Of a stretch of DNA of 64,000 nt, positions 37,855 through 49,779 are shown in pieces. Within the stretch, counting starts at the first letter, position 1. Each line of letters starts with the position of its first letter. Origin of the DNA: Marinobacter profundi (GTDB lineage Bacteria > Pseudomonadota > Gammaproteobacteria > Pseudomonadales > Oleiphilaceae); contig NZ_KZ319368.1 of assembly GCF_002744715.1 (NCBI RefSeq), positions 372,001-436,000 on the forward strand, read 5' to 3'. A program made the translations under genes and the position numbers. Below the pieces are notes generated by a model. That model ran no database searches. It was not told where the DNA came from and saw only the letters and a list, made by a program, of their open reading frames with translations.

Positions 37855-38337
37855 TCAGCCGAGCGCCAGTTCTTTCTCAGAGACCACAATGCCATTGTTG
37901 TCAGCGTAGACATAATGGCCCGGGTGGAAGGTCACACCACCAAAGGTCACCGGTACGTTCAGGTCACCAACACCGCGCTTCTCAGTCTTGCGCGGATGGG
38001 TCGCCAGAGCCTGAACCCCGAGCGCGGTCTCGCCGATAACGTCCACATCCCGGATGCAACCGTTAATCACCAGACCTGCCCAGCCGTTGCTGGCGGCCTG
38101 CTCGGCGAGCATGTCACCGAGCAGCGCAGCACGCCTGGAACCACCACCGTCTACCACCATAACGCGGCCGTTTCCGGGCTGGGCCACCTGCTCCTTGACG
38201 ACCGAATTGTCTTCAAAGCACTTTACAGTGACGATTTCGCCACCAAAGGCCTTGATGGCGCCATAGTTACGAAAGCCGGGCTCAACCACCAGCACTTCCG
38301 GGTAATCATCACAAATGTCCGGGGTTACGATAGGCAC
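37855..38337 (-). CDS. rraA: RNase E inhibitor RraA / HMG aldolase-like protein
   Basis: This 160-residue trimeric protein has [40 protein letters not shown] and [20 protein letters not shown]. It lacks an obvious enzymatic site of the class II aldolases apart from the shared GD...R..D pattern. RraA binds the RNase E C-terminal region and slows mRNA decay in E. coli. Some relatives have 4-hydroxy-4-methyl-2-oxoglutarate aldolase activity, which remains an alternative. It is 33 bp downstream of ppsA on the same strand. Confidence 0.9.
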   Translation of the reverse strand: MPIVTPDICDDYPEVLVVEPGFRNYGAIKAFGGEIVTVKCFEDNSVVKEQVAQPGNGRVMVVDGGGSRRAALLGDMLAEQAASNGWAGLVINGCIRDVDVIGETALGVQALATHPRKTEKRGVGDLNVPVTFGGVTFHPGHYVYADNNGIVVSEKELALG

Positions 38338-38369
38338 TCAGTCATCCTCCTTGTCGTTGGATCAGCGAA

Positions 38370-40742
<2,373 letters not shown>

Positions 40743-40909
40743 AACGCGTCTCCCTTGAGTCTGAAAAGCGAAGAGCCAAAGCGGGCGAGTGGATTCGGGG
40801 GTACCAACCGCAGAAACTGCACCCAAGGCTCTCGAACTTGGCGTGTATGATACTGTAACCTGCGAGGATTACCTAGGGAACCTGCCAACACGGAGGCAGA
40901 CAGTACACC

Positions 40910-41725
40910 ATGAAAAGAACCGCCTTTTTTATTTCCGACGGCACCGGCCTGACCGCCGAGGGGCTTGGAAACGCGCTGCTCGCGCAGTTCGAGAAAATCG
41001 ATTTCGAGCGGATTACCGTTCCGTATATCGATGACAGCGACAAGGCCAGGGAACTTGTGACCCGAATTAACAAGGCCGCAGAAACCGATGACGAGAAGCC
41101 GCTGGTGTTTGACACCATCGTCGACAGCGACATCCGCGAGATCATCTCCGAGGCCAATGGCTTCATGGTGGATATCTTCGGGACGTTTCTGCAACCCCTG
41201 GAACAGGAGCTGAAGGCGTCGTCCTCCTACTCGGTCGGCAAATCCCACGCCATCAATAACGAAGGCAGCTACGAGCGGCGGATCCACGCGGTGAACTTTG
41301 CCCTCGACAACGACGACGGCGCGCGCACCCGGCAATATGACGAGGCGGACCTTATCCTGGTCGGGGCCTCACGGAGCGGCAAGACGCCAACCTGCCTGTA
41401 TCTGGCACTGCAGTATGGCATCAAGGCTGCCAACTACCCGATCACCGAGGAAGACCTCAACGACCAGCAGTTGCCGGAAGCGCTGCGACCGCACCGGGAG
41501 AAGATTTTCGGCCTGACCATCGAGCCGGAACGGCTGGCCACCATCCGCAACGAACGGCGCCCCAACTCGCGCTACTCGTCGCTCAAACAGTGCATGCATG
41601 AAATCGAGGAAATTGAACTGATGTATCGCCGGGAACGGATTCCCTACCTCAACACCACCGCCTACTCCGTCGAGGAGATCTCCACGCGGATCATGGTGGC
41701 TACAGGGCTCCGGCGCCACCGCTGA
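40910..41725 (+). CDS. ppsR: PEP synthase regulatory protein (bifunctional kinase/pyrophosphorylase)
   Basis: This 271-residue DUF299 protein has the family's start [20 protein letters not shown], the P-loop [20 protein letters not shown] (near residues 151-160) and the end [15 protein letters not shown]. It uses ADP to phosphorylate a Thr next to the catalytic His of PpsA, inactivating it, and uses phosphate to reverse this. The divergent layout with ppsA, 167 bp apart, is the classic arrangement and allows shared control. Confidence 0.95.
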   Translation: MKRTAFFISDGTGLTAEGLGNALLAQFEKIDFERITVPYIDDSDKARELVTRINKAAETDDEKPLVFDTIVDSDIREIISEANGFMVDIFGTFLQPLEQELKASSSYSVGKSHAINNEGSYERRIHAVNFALDNDDGARTRQYDEADLILVGASRSGKTPTCLYLALQYGIKAANYPITEEDLNDQQLPEALRPHREKIFGLTIEPERLATIRNERRPNSRYSSLKQCMHEIEEIELMYRRERIPYLNTTAYSVEEISTRIMVATGLRRHR

Positions 41726-41732
41726 TGCGGCA

Positions 41733-41753
41733 GCGCCGGAATTGCCGGCGTTT
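41733..41753 (+). terminator. weak intrinsic terminator after ppsR
   Basis: The 6-bp stem cgccgg/ccggcg (loop aattg) is followed by TTTCTT. It lies between convergent ppsR and the M16 peptidase gene. Confidence 0.5.
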
Positions 41754-41754
41754 C

Positions 41755-44679
41755 TTAAAGCTCTTCGATGGCCAGCCCCAGGCCTTCGGCATCCTTGCGG
41801 TTGTCATGACTGGTGATGACCGCGGTGCTGGCGTTTTCCGGCACCAGCCAGCGGTCGGCAACCCGCTTCAGATCGTCCAGGGTGACGGCCAGCACCCGCT
41901 CCCGGAAACGGGCCTGCTGTTCGGGACTGCGACCAAATAGCCGGTTGTGGAAGGCATGGCGGGCAGCGCCTGCCGGTGACCGGGGCCGGTCAAGCTGGCC
42001 GATAACACCGAGGATGGATTCCTCCAGTGCCTGCGGATCGTGCTCGGCCTGGCGCAACCACGTCAGCGAGTTATCGAAGTCCTCCAGGGTTTCCCCCAGC
42101 CGCGGATCACGGTAGGAGAAGAAGCGGAAGCAACCGTTGACACTGTCCTGGCCGGCACCGCCGCCGTAGGCGCCGCCCTTCTCGCGGATGGCACGATGGA
42201 GGAACCCGTTGCGCAGGAAACCGCCCAACACCGTGAGCGCAGCGGCATCCGGATGGTCCACCGCCACCGTGCTGAAGGCCCGGGCACAGAAGTTAACCTG
42301 GGTGGACGTCAGCCACGCCTGACGGGTCTGGTAACTCACCGGCTGCAGTTTCCACGGCTCTCCGGTTGCATCCTGCACTGCCGGCCAGCACGCTTTCAGG
42401 CTGTCGACCATGGGATCCAGCTGGTCTTCTTCACCAATAACCAGATACTCCCGCGCCTGCTGCTGCATCCGCTCATGCAGCGCGGTCAACCGCTGGCACA
42501 ACTGTGCCAGCTCATCAGGGCTCGCCAGTGCGTCATCCAGCGCCTTGATGCCCCGAATCGCCTCCAGGCCTCCAAGCCGGAACGCCAGCCAGGCACCACT
42601 GCTCAGTCCCTGGGACGCCGCTCCCATCGCCAGCGCGTGGCCGGCACCGGTTACCGACTGCTCGCGACGGGACCGCACCTGGGCGACCAGTTCGCGAATG
42701 CGACCCTGCTCATCAAAACGGGCGCCGGTGAACACATCTTTCAGCAACCGCGTCAGGGCATCCCGGTTACGGGCCAGCGCCTTGCCATTGACAATCAGGT
42801 AACCCGACAGGTCCTGCGCATCGTCAATTCGTCCCCGGGCGGATGAGAATGAAGAAATACCACCGGATTCGGCCGAGATCCGGTCCTGCATCTGCAGATA
42901 GTCCAGATCACCGCAACCCACCTCGGTCATGAAGGTGGTGTACAGCGGCAACAGCAGCAGTTCTTCCTCCGACATTGCCGGCAATGGCAGTACCAGCTGC
43001 TCATACACCAGCCCGTTGGTGCCGCGGGCGTACAGGGTCGCCGCAAAGTCCCCGGCAAAGCGGGCTTCCGGCTCCGGCAACTGCAGCGGCACATCGGTCA
43101 AGTCCACCTTGGGCAGGATCGAGTCGTCGTCCTTGCGCTGCTGCCGCTCCTCAAGGGCCGCCGCCCGGTCGATAATCTGCCGCTTCTCGTCGTCGCTCAA
43201 GGATGCCTTGCGGCGGGCCAGCGCCTCGCGGATGGCCTCCTGGCGACGATTTTCCAGATCGCTGTCCGGGCGCAGCGTCAGTGTCACCCGATGCGGGTTG
43301 TCGAGCAAGTGGCGACGGATCAGGCTGCGGATGTAGTCCGGGTCACGGATTTTTTCCCGCAGGTCCGCCAAAACCGGCTCCAGATCCAGCAGGGCAACCG
43401 GATCCCCTCCGTGTACCATCGGCGGGATAGCGCTCATGATCAGCTGCAGCCCGTAGGGGAACTGGTCACCGGCAATTTCACGCTGATGGAGCTCAAGCTG
43501 GTGCAGCACCGCTTCCAGGCGCTCCTGGCTGACCCCATCCTCAACCACCTTCTGCAGGGTTTGCTCGATCAGGGCTTCAAGTTCAGCCTGCCGCTCCGGC
43601 TCGCTGCCCTCAATACCACAGACAAAAGTCATTTCCCGGTTGGAATCCTCGAGCCCGCACACCGGTGACGGGGAATGCCCCAGATCGGTGGTTTCCAGGG
43701 CACGCATCAGCGGTGAGGCGCTGTTCTCCAAAAGCACATTGGCCAGCAGCTGGCATTCGAGGTTTTCCTGCAGGTCGAAACTGTGACCGAGCAGCCAGCC
43801 CATCACGATGTGGGTCTTCTGCGCGGTGCCCTCGCCTTCACTGACCGCATAGCTCTGGTCCACCCGCAACGGCGCAAACATGCGCTTCTCGTCCTTCACC
43901 GGCAGCTCGATGTCCAGTCGCTCAAACCGCTTGAGGGCCAGCTCCTCGAACCGCTCATGGTGTTCACGGGCCGGGATGTCACCGTAGGTGGCAAAAAACG
44001 CATTGCTGGGGTGGTAATGATGGCGGTAGAAACGCACCAGGTCGTCGTAGCTGAGGTCGACGATATGGTCCGGCTCACCTCCACTGTTGTAGTGGTAGGT
44101 GGTCGTCGGGAACAGATGGCTGGTGAGGTTTTGCCACAACTGGGACGTGGGCGCGCTCATGGCCCCCTTCATCTCGTTATACACCACCCCGCGATAAACC
44201 AGCTCGGACTCGGGATCGTCCGGCTTGTCAAACTCCAGGCGGTGACCTTCCTGGGCAAAATCCAGCGGATCCAGCTTCGAGAAGAATACCGAGTCCAGGT
44301 AGACAGACAGCAGGTTGTCGAAATCCTTGCGGTTTTTACTGGCGAACGGATAGGCGGTCCAGTCGCTGCTGGTGAACGCGTTCATGAAGGTGTTCAGGGA
44401 ACGCCGGATCATCATGAAGAACGGATCGCGAACCGGGTATTTCTCGCTGCCGCACAGGGCCGTGTGCTCGAGAATGTGGGCGACCCCGGTGGAGTCCATC
44501 GGGAAGGTACGCAGGGCAACAAAAAACACATTCTCATCGTTGTCCGCCGCAAGGTGGAGATGGCTGGCACCGGTTTTGATGTGACGATACTCCTCAACCG
44601 TCAGGTTGAGGGTGTCAATCCGGTGACTGCGGAGCTTCTCAAAAGCCGGATGTGTCGCGCTTACGCTGGCTGCAGTCAT
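41755..44679 (-). CDS. M16C zinc metallopeptidase, PreP/presequence-protease-like
   Basis: This 974-residue protein has the inverted zinc motif HILEHTALCGSEKYPVRDPF (HxxEH near residues 68-72), followed by NTFMNAFTSSDWTAYPFASK and the downstream Glu region. The C-terminal half (residues ~500-970) is the catalytically silent clamshell partner with GGFLRNGFLHRAIREKGGAYGGGA. It is of the type that degrades unstructured peptides inside a closed chamber. It has no signal peptide, so it is probably cytoplasmic. AGGA lies 8 nt before the ATG. It stands alone, convergent with ppsR. Confidence 0.92.
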   Translation of the reverse strand: MTAASVSATHPAFEKLRSHRIDTLNLTVEEYRHIKTGASHLHLAADNDENVFFVALRTFPMDSTGVAHILEHTALCGSEKYPVRDPFFMMIRRSLNTFMNAFTSSDWTAYPFASKNRKDFDNLLSVYLDSVFFSKLDPLDFAQEGHRLEFDKPDDPESELVYRGVVYNEMKGAMSAPTSQLWQNLTSHLFPTTTYHYNSGGEPDHIVDLSYDDLVRFYRHHYHPSNAFFATYGDIPAREHHERFEELALKRFERLDIELPVKDEKRMFAPLRVDQSYAVSEGEGTAQKTHIVMGWLLGHSFDLQENLECQLLANVLLENSASPLMRALETTDLGHSPSPVCGLEDSNREMTFVCGIEGSEPERQAELEALIEQTLQKVVEDGVSQERLEAVLHQLELHQREIAGDQFPYGLQLIMSAIPPMVHGGDPVALLDLEPVLADLREKIRDPDYIRSLIRRHLLDNPHRVTLTLRPDSDLENRRQEAIREALARRKASLSDDEKRQIIDRAAALEERQQRKDDDSILPKVDLTDVPLQLPEPEARFAGDFAATLYARGTNGLVYEQLVLPLPAMSEEELLLLPLYTTFMTEVGCGDLDYLQMQDRISAESGGISSFSSARGRIDDAQDLSGYLIVNGKALARNRDALTRLLKDVFTGARFDEQGRIRELVAQVRSRREQSVTGAGHALAMGAASQGLSSGAWLAFRLGGLEAIRGIKALDDALASPDELAQLCQRLTALHERMQQQAREYLVIGEEDQLDPMVDSLKACWPAVQDATGEPWKLQPVSYQTRQAWLTSTQVNFCARAFSTVAVDHPDAAALTVLGGFLRNGFLHRAIREKGGAYGGGAGQDSVNGCFRFFSYRDPRLGETLEDFDNSLTWLRQAEHDPQALEESILGVIGQLDRPRSPAGAARHAFHNRLFGRSPEQQARFRERVLAVTLDDLKRVADRWLVPENASTAVITSHDNRKDAEGLGLAIEEL

Positions 44680-44839
44680 TCAACTATCCTGTCATTAACA
44701 TATTAAGACTTGTAGGGTATCACGTTGTATCGATTATCATGCACCTGTCAGGGCAAGCGCCACTGCCAGTCGCACCGGCCCGGCCCTGGATGGCCACGCA
44801 CCCTGTAATTTACCGCACAGGAAGGAAAAACCGATCACC

Positions 44840-45367
44840 ATGACCACCGATATCCGGCCTGATAACGCAGTACAGGTCCACGCCTCCCATGACGGCGACG
44901 ATCCGACCGGTCCGGCGCCAGCCGATGCAGACCGGATCGCCGCCGCTGACGTTGCCGCCTACTGGGCCGAGCGCCGCCGTTACCTGGCCCAGCTTCGCAA
45001 AACCCCGGAGCTTCGTCAGCAATACTGGAAGGCCCTCGGCATCTACCTGCTGCGACGGGCCCTGTGGTCCTTCGGTTTCTTTCCGATACTGGTCGGCTTC
45101 TGGTTGCCGCTGGTGCTGGCCAGCTTCAATCCCGTTGTGATGGCCGCCGACCTGCTGCCGCTGCTGGAGGAGTTCGTGAACTCGAACCCCGAGATTCAGG
45201 CCAATACGATCAGCAGTCTGTTTATGGCATGGCTGTCCGTTGGCTTCTTTTTCCTGGTCTTCGACATGGTTCTGACGCCATTCCGGTCCCCCTACCAGTA
45301 CGAAGCCGATGTGTACATGAAGGCGTGGGAGCAGCTCAATCATGACCAGCTTCCGGACAAAATGTGA
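44840..45367 (+). CDS. hypothetical two-span membrane protein
   Basis: This 175-residue protein has a soluble acidic N-terminal region (1-65), then a hydrophobic hairpin with one span near residues 78-95 (FFPILVGFWLPLVLASF) and a second near 128-150 (AWLSVGFFFLVFDMVLT). It ends in a charged tail (YQYEADVYMKAWEQLNHDQL). I do not recognise the family. Between the spans lies an acidic loop with LLPLLEEFVNSNPEIQAN. It is divergent from the M16 peptidase and lies upstream of the MORN gene with a 98-bp gap that contains a possible promoter, so it may be a separate unit. Confidence 0.7.
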   Translation: MTTDIRPDNAVQVHASHDGDDPTGPAPADADRIAAADVAAYWAERRRYLAQLRKTPELRQQYWKALGIYLLRRALWSFGFFPILVGFWLPLVLASFNPVVMAADLLPLLEEFVNSNPEIQANTISSLFMAWLSVGFFFLVFDMVLTPFRSPYQYEADVYMKAWEQLNHDQLPDKM

Positions 45368-45465
45368 CCTGACCGGCAATCTCGTAAACTTCTGTCACGC
45401 TCTGTTACATAACCCTCACACAACTCGCTAAGATAAATTCGCTTAAGCAGGTGTGAGGTTTGCCC

Positions 45466-46668
45466 ATGGTCGATGTGAGACCGCTACTTTTTGTCAATGC
45501 CCTGGCCGCCATGCTGTTGGTGACCGCCGGCTTTGCCTCTATGCGGGGCCAGGATTTGCCGGCCTCGGCGCCTCCGGCAGTGGCAGCGCGCAGTCCGGTA
45601 TTTGCCGACGAATTGCCGGCACCGGAGCCTGCTCCCGCGCCACAACTGGCCAGGCTGGCTCCGACTGTGCCCGTTATCGTCAGCGAGAGCCCCGAGCCGG
45701 AAACCGCGCCCGTTCCTGAGCCGCCACCACCACCGACCACCGGACAGCTCACCCTGCGCTCGAACGTGGTGGGCGACACCGTCACCATCAACGGCAAGGC
45801 CTACGGTGCCACCCGCCTGGACGTTGAACTCGATCCGGGCCAGTACGACATTACCATCAGCAAAGACGGATTCAGGCCCTGGTCTCGCGCCGTCACCGTC
45901 CAGGCGGGTAACGAGCTGACGCTGATGGCGCGACTGGAAGCCTATACCCGGGTGAATTACCGCGACGGCCAATGGCTTGGCGGCGTCAAAACCGGCGATG
46001 GCCAGTATCAGGACAGCAACGGCCTGCGCTATGAAGGTCACTTCGTGAACGGCCGGTTCCACGGCGATGGCAAGGCCTGGTATGCCGAAGGCAGCCGCTA
46101 TGAAGGCGAGTGGCACGAAGGCGCCCGCCAGGGCGAGGGCACCCTTCGCGGCCCGGATGGCTCCCGTTACACCGGCCAGTTCCATGCCGGCGAGTTTCAT
46201 GGCCAGGGCACCCTGACCCGAGCCAACGGCGACATCCTGACCGGGCTGTGGGACGCCGGCCAACTCAACGGCCACGGCTCCCTTTCCACCACCACTGGCC
46301 TGCTTTACGTCGGAGGCTTCCGCAATAACCGATTTCATGGCGAAGGCACCCTCACCGAGCCGGACGGGCGCCATTATGAGGGCGGCTTCTCGAACGGGGA
46401 CTTCCATGGCAAGGGGGCGGAAACCCTCGCCAGTGGCAAGCAATACCGCGGCCAATACATCGAGGGCAAATACCACGGCCAGGGGCTGCTGCTGAACCCC
46501 AACGGCAGCTCCATTGAGGCCACCTTCCGTCACGGCGAACCCTACGGCCAGGTACGGCTGACAACCGCCAGCGGCGAGGTATTTACCGCAAGAACCACCG
46601 AGCCCGGTGTCTGTTACCGGGAAAAAAGCTACCGGGCCACCCAGTGCCCTGCCCTCGAAGGCTGGTAA
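45466..46668 (+). CDS. PEGA-domain and MORN-repeat envelope protein
   Basis: This 400-residue protein has an N-terminal span or uncleaved signal (LLFVNALAAMLLVTAGFAS), a Pro/Ala/Glu-rich linker (about 25-90), a PEGA domain (about 92-155; LDVELDPGQYDITISKDGFR) and then eight to nine MORN repeats of 23 residues (about 160-365) of the form YEGHFVNGRFHGDGKAWYAE. It ends with a short Cys-containing tail (CYREKSYRATQCPALEGW). PEGA domains are periplasmic or surface modules. MORN repeats form elongated beta sheets that bind lipids or proteins. The start is ATG at 45466 with GAGG about 7 nt upstream. The next gene follows after 41 bp on the same strand. Confidence 0.82.
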   Translation: MVDVRPLLFVNALAAMLLVTAGFASMRGQDLPASAPPAVAARSPVFADELPAPEPAPAPQLARLAPTVPVIVSESPEPETAPVPEPPPPPTTGQLTLRSNVVGDTVTINGKAYGATRLDVELDPGQYDITISKDGFRPWSRAVTVQAGNELTLMARLEAYTRVNYRDGQWLGGVKTGDGQYQDSNGLRYEGHFVNGRFHGDGKAWYAEGSRYEGEWHEGARQGEGTLRGPDGSRYTGQFHAGEFHGQGTLTRANGDILTGLWDAGQLNGHGSLSTTTGLLYVGGFRNNRFHGEGTLTEPDGRHYEGGFSNGDFHGKGAETLASGKQYRGQYIEGKYHGQGLLLNPNGSSIEATFRHGEPYGQVRLTTASGEVFTARTTEPGVCYREKSYRATQCPALEGW

Positions 46669-46709
46669 ACCCGAAGAATAACAACGCAGTAACAGGATGA
46701 GGTTGGGAC

Positions 46710-47804
46710 ATGACGATCAAGAACGCACTGCTGGTGGACGACTCCAAGGTGGCCCGGTTTGCCCTGAGCAAACTGCTTGAAGGTCGCGACATGGAAGTGA
46801 ACATGGCCGGCTCGGCCGAAGAGGCGCTGGACTTTCTCCGCTCCCACCAGCGTCCCGACGTCATCTTCATGGACCACCTGATGCCGGGCATGAATGGCGT
46901 CGAGGCCACCAAGGCAATCAAGGGCAACCCCGAGACCGCAGGCATCCCGATCATCATGTGCACCTCCCGCAAATCCCCGTCGTTTGTCGAGGAGGCCCGT
47001 AATTTCGGGGTTTACAACATCCTTACCAAACCTGCCCATACCGAGAAGCTGAACCTGGTGCTGGACCAGCTGGCCACAGATGTCAGCACAGGTACCCTGC
47101 CGGTCGAAGCCCTCAATGACGCCAGCCATACCCATGATGAAGAGGCGGAGGACCGCCCGGCGCTGCCGGATAATGCCGTTCTGGCGCCCACCAGCGGTAG
47201 CGCCACCGACAGCCAGCCGGATTCCTCGCAGGTGGTGCCACTGACCGCCGAACTGATCGAGCAGATTGCCCGCTCCGCGGTCAAGACCCACATCAACAAC
47301 CGCCTGCACGAACTGCTCAGCTCATTGTTTGACGAACAGTTTGACCACCTCAAGCGCGCCCTCGACGAAGCCGGCAAGAAACAGGCAACGGCGCTGGAGG
47401 AGCGAATGGAGCAGATTGCCACCCTGGTAAGCGAGAGCACCATCGGGTTGCGGGATGACGTCGCCGCCGAGGTTAACCTGCACCTGGTGCGGGAACTGAC
47501 CGATATCCGCAAGGAACTGGCCCGCCAGAAGGGCTTCACCAGCGAGCAAATGACCGAGTTGCAGGACCACATCACCAGCGTACAGACCATTGATACCGAA
47601 TTCTGGCAAACACTGCAGGCCGAGGCGGTCCAGCAGGCTCACGACATTTCCCGCGAGGCGGCCGAGGAGATTGCCCAGCGCACCATCGAGCTGTATGTGG
47701 CGCGCCAGCGCGCGGCCAGCACCCGGGCCTACAGCCTGGCGCTGGCAGTCAGTCTGGGCGTGTTCGCTGCCGGCATTGCCTGGCTGTCAGGGGTGTTTGC
47801 CTGA
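46710..47804 (+). CDS. membrane-tethered response regulator with coiled coil
   Basis: This 364-residue protein has an N-terminal receiver domain (1-125; [19 protein letters not shown], phosphorylatable Asp in [13 protein letters not shown] near residue 55, CTSRKS and Lys in NILTKPAH). An acidic linker (125-175) and a long heptad-rich helical region (about 180-335, [20 protein letters not shown]) follow, then a C-terminal membrane span ([20 protein letters not shown]). There is no DNA-binding or enzymatic output. It is probably a signalling scaffold at the inner membrane. The partner kinase is not adjacent. It overlaps the convergent nucleotidyltransferase gene by 18 bp. Confidence 0.82.
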   Translation: MTIKNALLVDDSKVARFALSKLLEGRDMEVNMAGSAEEALDFLRSHQRPDVIFMDHLMPGMNGVEATKAIKGNPETAGIPIIMCTSRKSPSFVEEARNFGVYNILTKPAHTEKLNLVLDQLATDVSTGTLPVEALNDASHTHDEEAEDRPALPDNAVLAPTSGSATDSQPDSSQVVPLTAELIEQIARSAVKTHINNRLHELLSSLFDEQFDHLKRALDEAGKKQATALEERMEQIATLVSESTIGLRDDVAAEVNLHLVRELTDIRKELARQKGFTSEQMTELQDHITSVQTIDTEFWQTLQAEAVQQAHDISREAAEEIAQRTIELYVARQRAASTRAYSLALAVSLGVFAAGIAWLSGVFA

Positions 47805-48401
47805 ATCCCTGAGCAGCGCCTGCCAGTCCTCTGGCGTGTCGATATCCCGGCTCGCCCCGCGAATCTCAATGCGCTCCGCACCTGCGCGGGCAAGTACCGG
47901 GGCCGCCCCGCGATCACCGTCCAGCGCCATGATAGCGGGCCACAGGCTGCGGGGAAGATAGGCCGGCACCCCCGGCCGGCCGGCATGATCAGCGGCAACG
48001 GCATGCCACGGCGCGGCCCTGGCATGCTGCCCCAGCAACCTCAGATCAGCCTCCCACAGAGCGGGCTGGTCCGCGAGCAAGACAAAACACCCCCTGACGC
48101 CGGGACCAAGGCTCGCCAAGCCCGCCTGCAGGGATGCCGACAGCCCCTGTTGCCAGTTTTCCGCCAGCAACCAGCGTACTGGCTGCCGGCGGGTCCGGAA
48201 CCGCACTAACGGGTAGTGGCCACCCGCGACGACCGTCACCGGACCACCCAGCACCGCCGCCAGCTCCAACGCGCGATCAAGCAGGTTGCCGCCACCATAC
48301 CGCAGCAGGGCCTTGGGCCGCCCCATTCGCCGCGATGCGCCGGCCGCCATTACCAGCACCGGGTAGCCCCCACCATCCGGGTTTCGTTCTGCTGTTGTCA
48401 C
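47787..48401 (-). CDS. MobA/MocA-like nucleotidyltransferase
   Basis: This 204-residue protein has the NTP-transferase start [20 protein letters not shown], a metal-binding Asp in [11 protein letters not shown], and the ending [16 protein letters not shown], which fits MocA (molybdopterin cytidylyltransferase) relatives. MocA activates molybdopterin with CTP for xanthine-oxidase-type enzymes. No molybdoenzyme is nearby, so specificity (CTP or GTP) is not assured. It overlaps the convergent response regulator gene at the 3' end. Confidence 0.85.
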   Translation of the reverse strand: MTTAERNPDGGGYPVLVMAAGASRRMGRPKALLRYGGGNLLDRALELAAVLGGPVTVVAGGHYPLVRFRTRRQPVRWLLAENWQQGLSASLQAGLASLGPGVRGCFVLLADQPALWEADLRLLGQHARAAPWHAVAADHAGRPGVPAYLPRSLWPAIMALDGDRGAAPVLARAGAERIEIRGASRDIDTPEDWQALLRDSGKHP

Positions 48402-48530
48402 CGCTCATACTCTCCGGAAGATGCCGCCAGGCCGGTCATTACAGGGCGACGTGTTTATACAGATTCCTGAGTTTGGCGGATTTTTGCTAGAATTTGCCAG
48501 TCATTCAAGCCCATCCCACCGGACGCCCCG

Positions 48531-49382
48531 ATGAATCACCTGTTTGTAGACAACCTGACTGTTATCGACTTCGCCTACCTCGACGCCGACCGCGGCCTGG
48601 TCGGAGAAAGCTGGATCGTCGATGTCGTCCTTGGCGGCGAACTCGATGAACAGGGCATGGTATTCGACTTCAGCAATGTCAAACGCACCATCAAGCGGGT
48701 GATCGATGAGCGGGTGGACCATCGCCTGGTGGTTCCGGAGGACTATCCCGGGGTGAGCGTCGATGACGCCCAGCCGGACACCTTCACCTGGACCCTCCGG
48801 GATGGCTCATTCATCATCCATCGCTCGCCGGAAGAGGCCCTGGTGTGGATCCCGGGCTCACGGGTCATGCCATCTGCCGTTGCCGCCCTGCTCGAACACG
48901 AATTGCGAGCGGTGCTGCCGCCCAACGTCACCAGTATCGACATCGGGTTGCGGGAAGAAGTCATTGAAGGGGCTTACTACCACTACGTTCACGGCCTGAA
49001 GAAACATCTCGGCAACTGCCAGCGAATTGCCCACGGCCACCGCTCCCCCATCCGTATTGATCGCAACGGTTACCGGGACTACGAATTGGAAAGCCAGTGG
49101 GCAAAACGGTGGCAGGATATCTACGTGGGCTCGGAAGAGGATGTGTCTGACCGCTGGGTAACAGAAGACGGCACCCTGTATGTGCGCTTTGATTACGAGG
49201 CAAACCAGGGTGAATTCAGCCTGACCCTGCCGGAGTCCCGGGTTTACATGATGGAGACGGACACCACGGTGGAGCTGATTGCAGCCCATATCGCCGACCG
49301 GATCAAGGCCGCCCACCCCGATGACACCATCCGGGTCAAGGCCTACGAAGGGGTGGGCAAAGGCGCCATCGCTTCTCGCTAG
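48531..49382 (+). CDS. 6-pyruvoyltetrahydropterin synthase/QueD-family protein, extended form
   Basis: This 283-residue T-fold protein appears to carry two PTPS-like units. The first (residues 1-95) has DEQGMVFDFSNVKRTIKRVI and DERVDHRLVVPED, matching the DF and DH parts of QueD, but its HGH position reads VGESW. The second (about 150-283) has the zinc-type YYHYVHGL, a Cys in LGNCQRIAHGHRSPIRIDRN and the C-terminal KAYEGVGKGA Glu. One complete active site may be formed across both. QueD makes 6-carboxytetrahydropterin for queuosine. The activity of this long form is uncertain. Confidence 0.75.
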   Translation: MNHLFVDNLTVIDFAYLDADRGLVGESWIVDVVLGGELDEQGMVFDFSNVKRTIKRVIDERVDHRLVVPEDYPGVSVDDAQPDTFTWTLRDGSFIIHRSPEEALVWIPGSRVMPSAVAALLEHELRAVLPPNVTSIDIGLREEVIEGAYYHYVHGLKKHLGNCQRIAHGHRSPIRIDRNGYRDYELESQWAKRWQDIYVGSEEDVSDRWVTEDGTLYVRFDYEANQGEFSLTLPESRVYMMETDTTVELIAAHIADRIKAAHPDDTIRVKAYEGVGKGAIASR

Positions 49383-49444
49383 ACCCGCCTGCCCACAGCC
49401 GGCACCGTGCCCGGCTGTGGCGCCCGGCATTTTCCTGCAGACAC

Positions 49445-49472
49445 AAAAAAACCGCCCGAAGGCGGTTTTTTT
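49445..49472 (+). terminator. intrinsic terminator after the QueD-like gene
   Basis: The stem aaccgcc/ggcggtt with CGAA loop is flanked by A- and T-tracts, so it can act on both strands and also ends the tRNA transcript from the minus strand. Confidence 0.92.
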
Positions 49473-49508
49473 GATGGCTTTCCGGTGGACTAAACCGTCA
49501 AGCCGTAT

Positions 49509-49584
49509 TGGCGTCCCCTAGGGGGTTCGAACCCCTGTTGCCGCCGTGAAAGGGCGGAGTCCTAGGCCACTAGACGAAGGGGAC
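49509..49584 (-). tRNA. tRNA-Glu (anticodon TTC)
   Basis: This is a 76-nt gene with CCA encoded. The acceptor arm GTCCCCT pairs with AGGGGAC, the anticodon loop is CTTTCAC within a CCGCC/GGCGG stem, and the T-loop is GGTTCGAACC. It lies 7 bp after tRNA-Ala on the same strand and is close to gltX, its charging enzyme. Confidence 0.96.
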
Positions 49585-49591
49585 TAGAAAT

Positions 49592-49667
49592 TGGTGGAGC
49601 CAAGCGGGATCGAACCGCTGACCTCAACACTGCCAGTGTTGCGCTCTCCCAGCTGAGCTATGGCCCC
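49592..49667 (-). tRNA. tRNA-Ala (anticodon GGC)
   Basis: This is a 76-nt gene with CCA encoded. The acceptor GGGGCCA pairs with TGGCTCC (one G-U), and the anticodon loop CTGGCAG is in a CAACA/TGTTG stem. The T-arm contains GGTTCGATCC. The G3 in the acceptor faces U70, the Ala identity pair. Confidence 0.96.
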
Positions 49668-49779
49668 TCAACGGCTGCGTATATTAAGGATCCGACCCTG
49701 GGTCGTCAACAACTAATATTCATTTTTTTCAATTTTCTGAACATCCCTGTCCAGATCGGTCACTTCACAACCAAAGCGG

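Noticed and set aside
41233..41725. Possible kinase identity for ppsR based on its P-loop
   Set aside because: The P-loop belongs to the DUF299 regulatory family, and divergent ppsA settles it as PpsR rather than a generic kinase.
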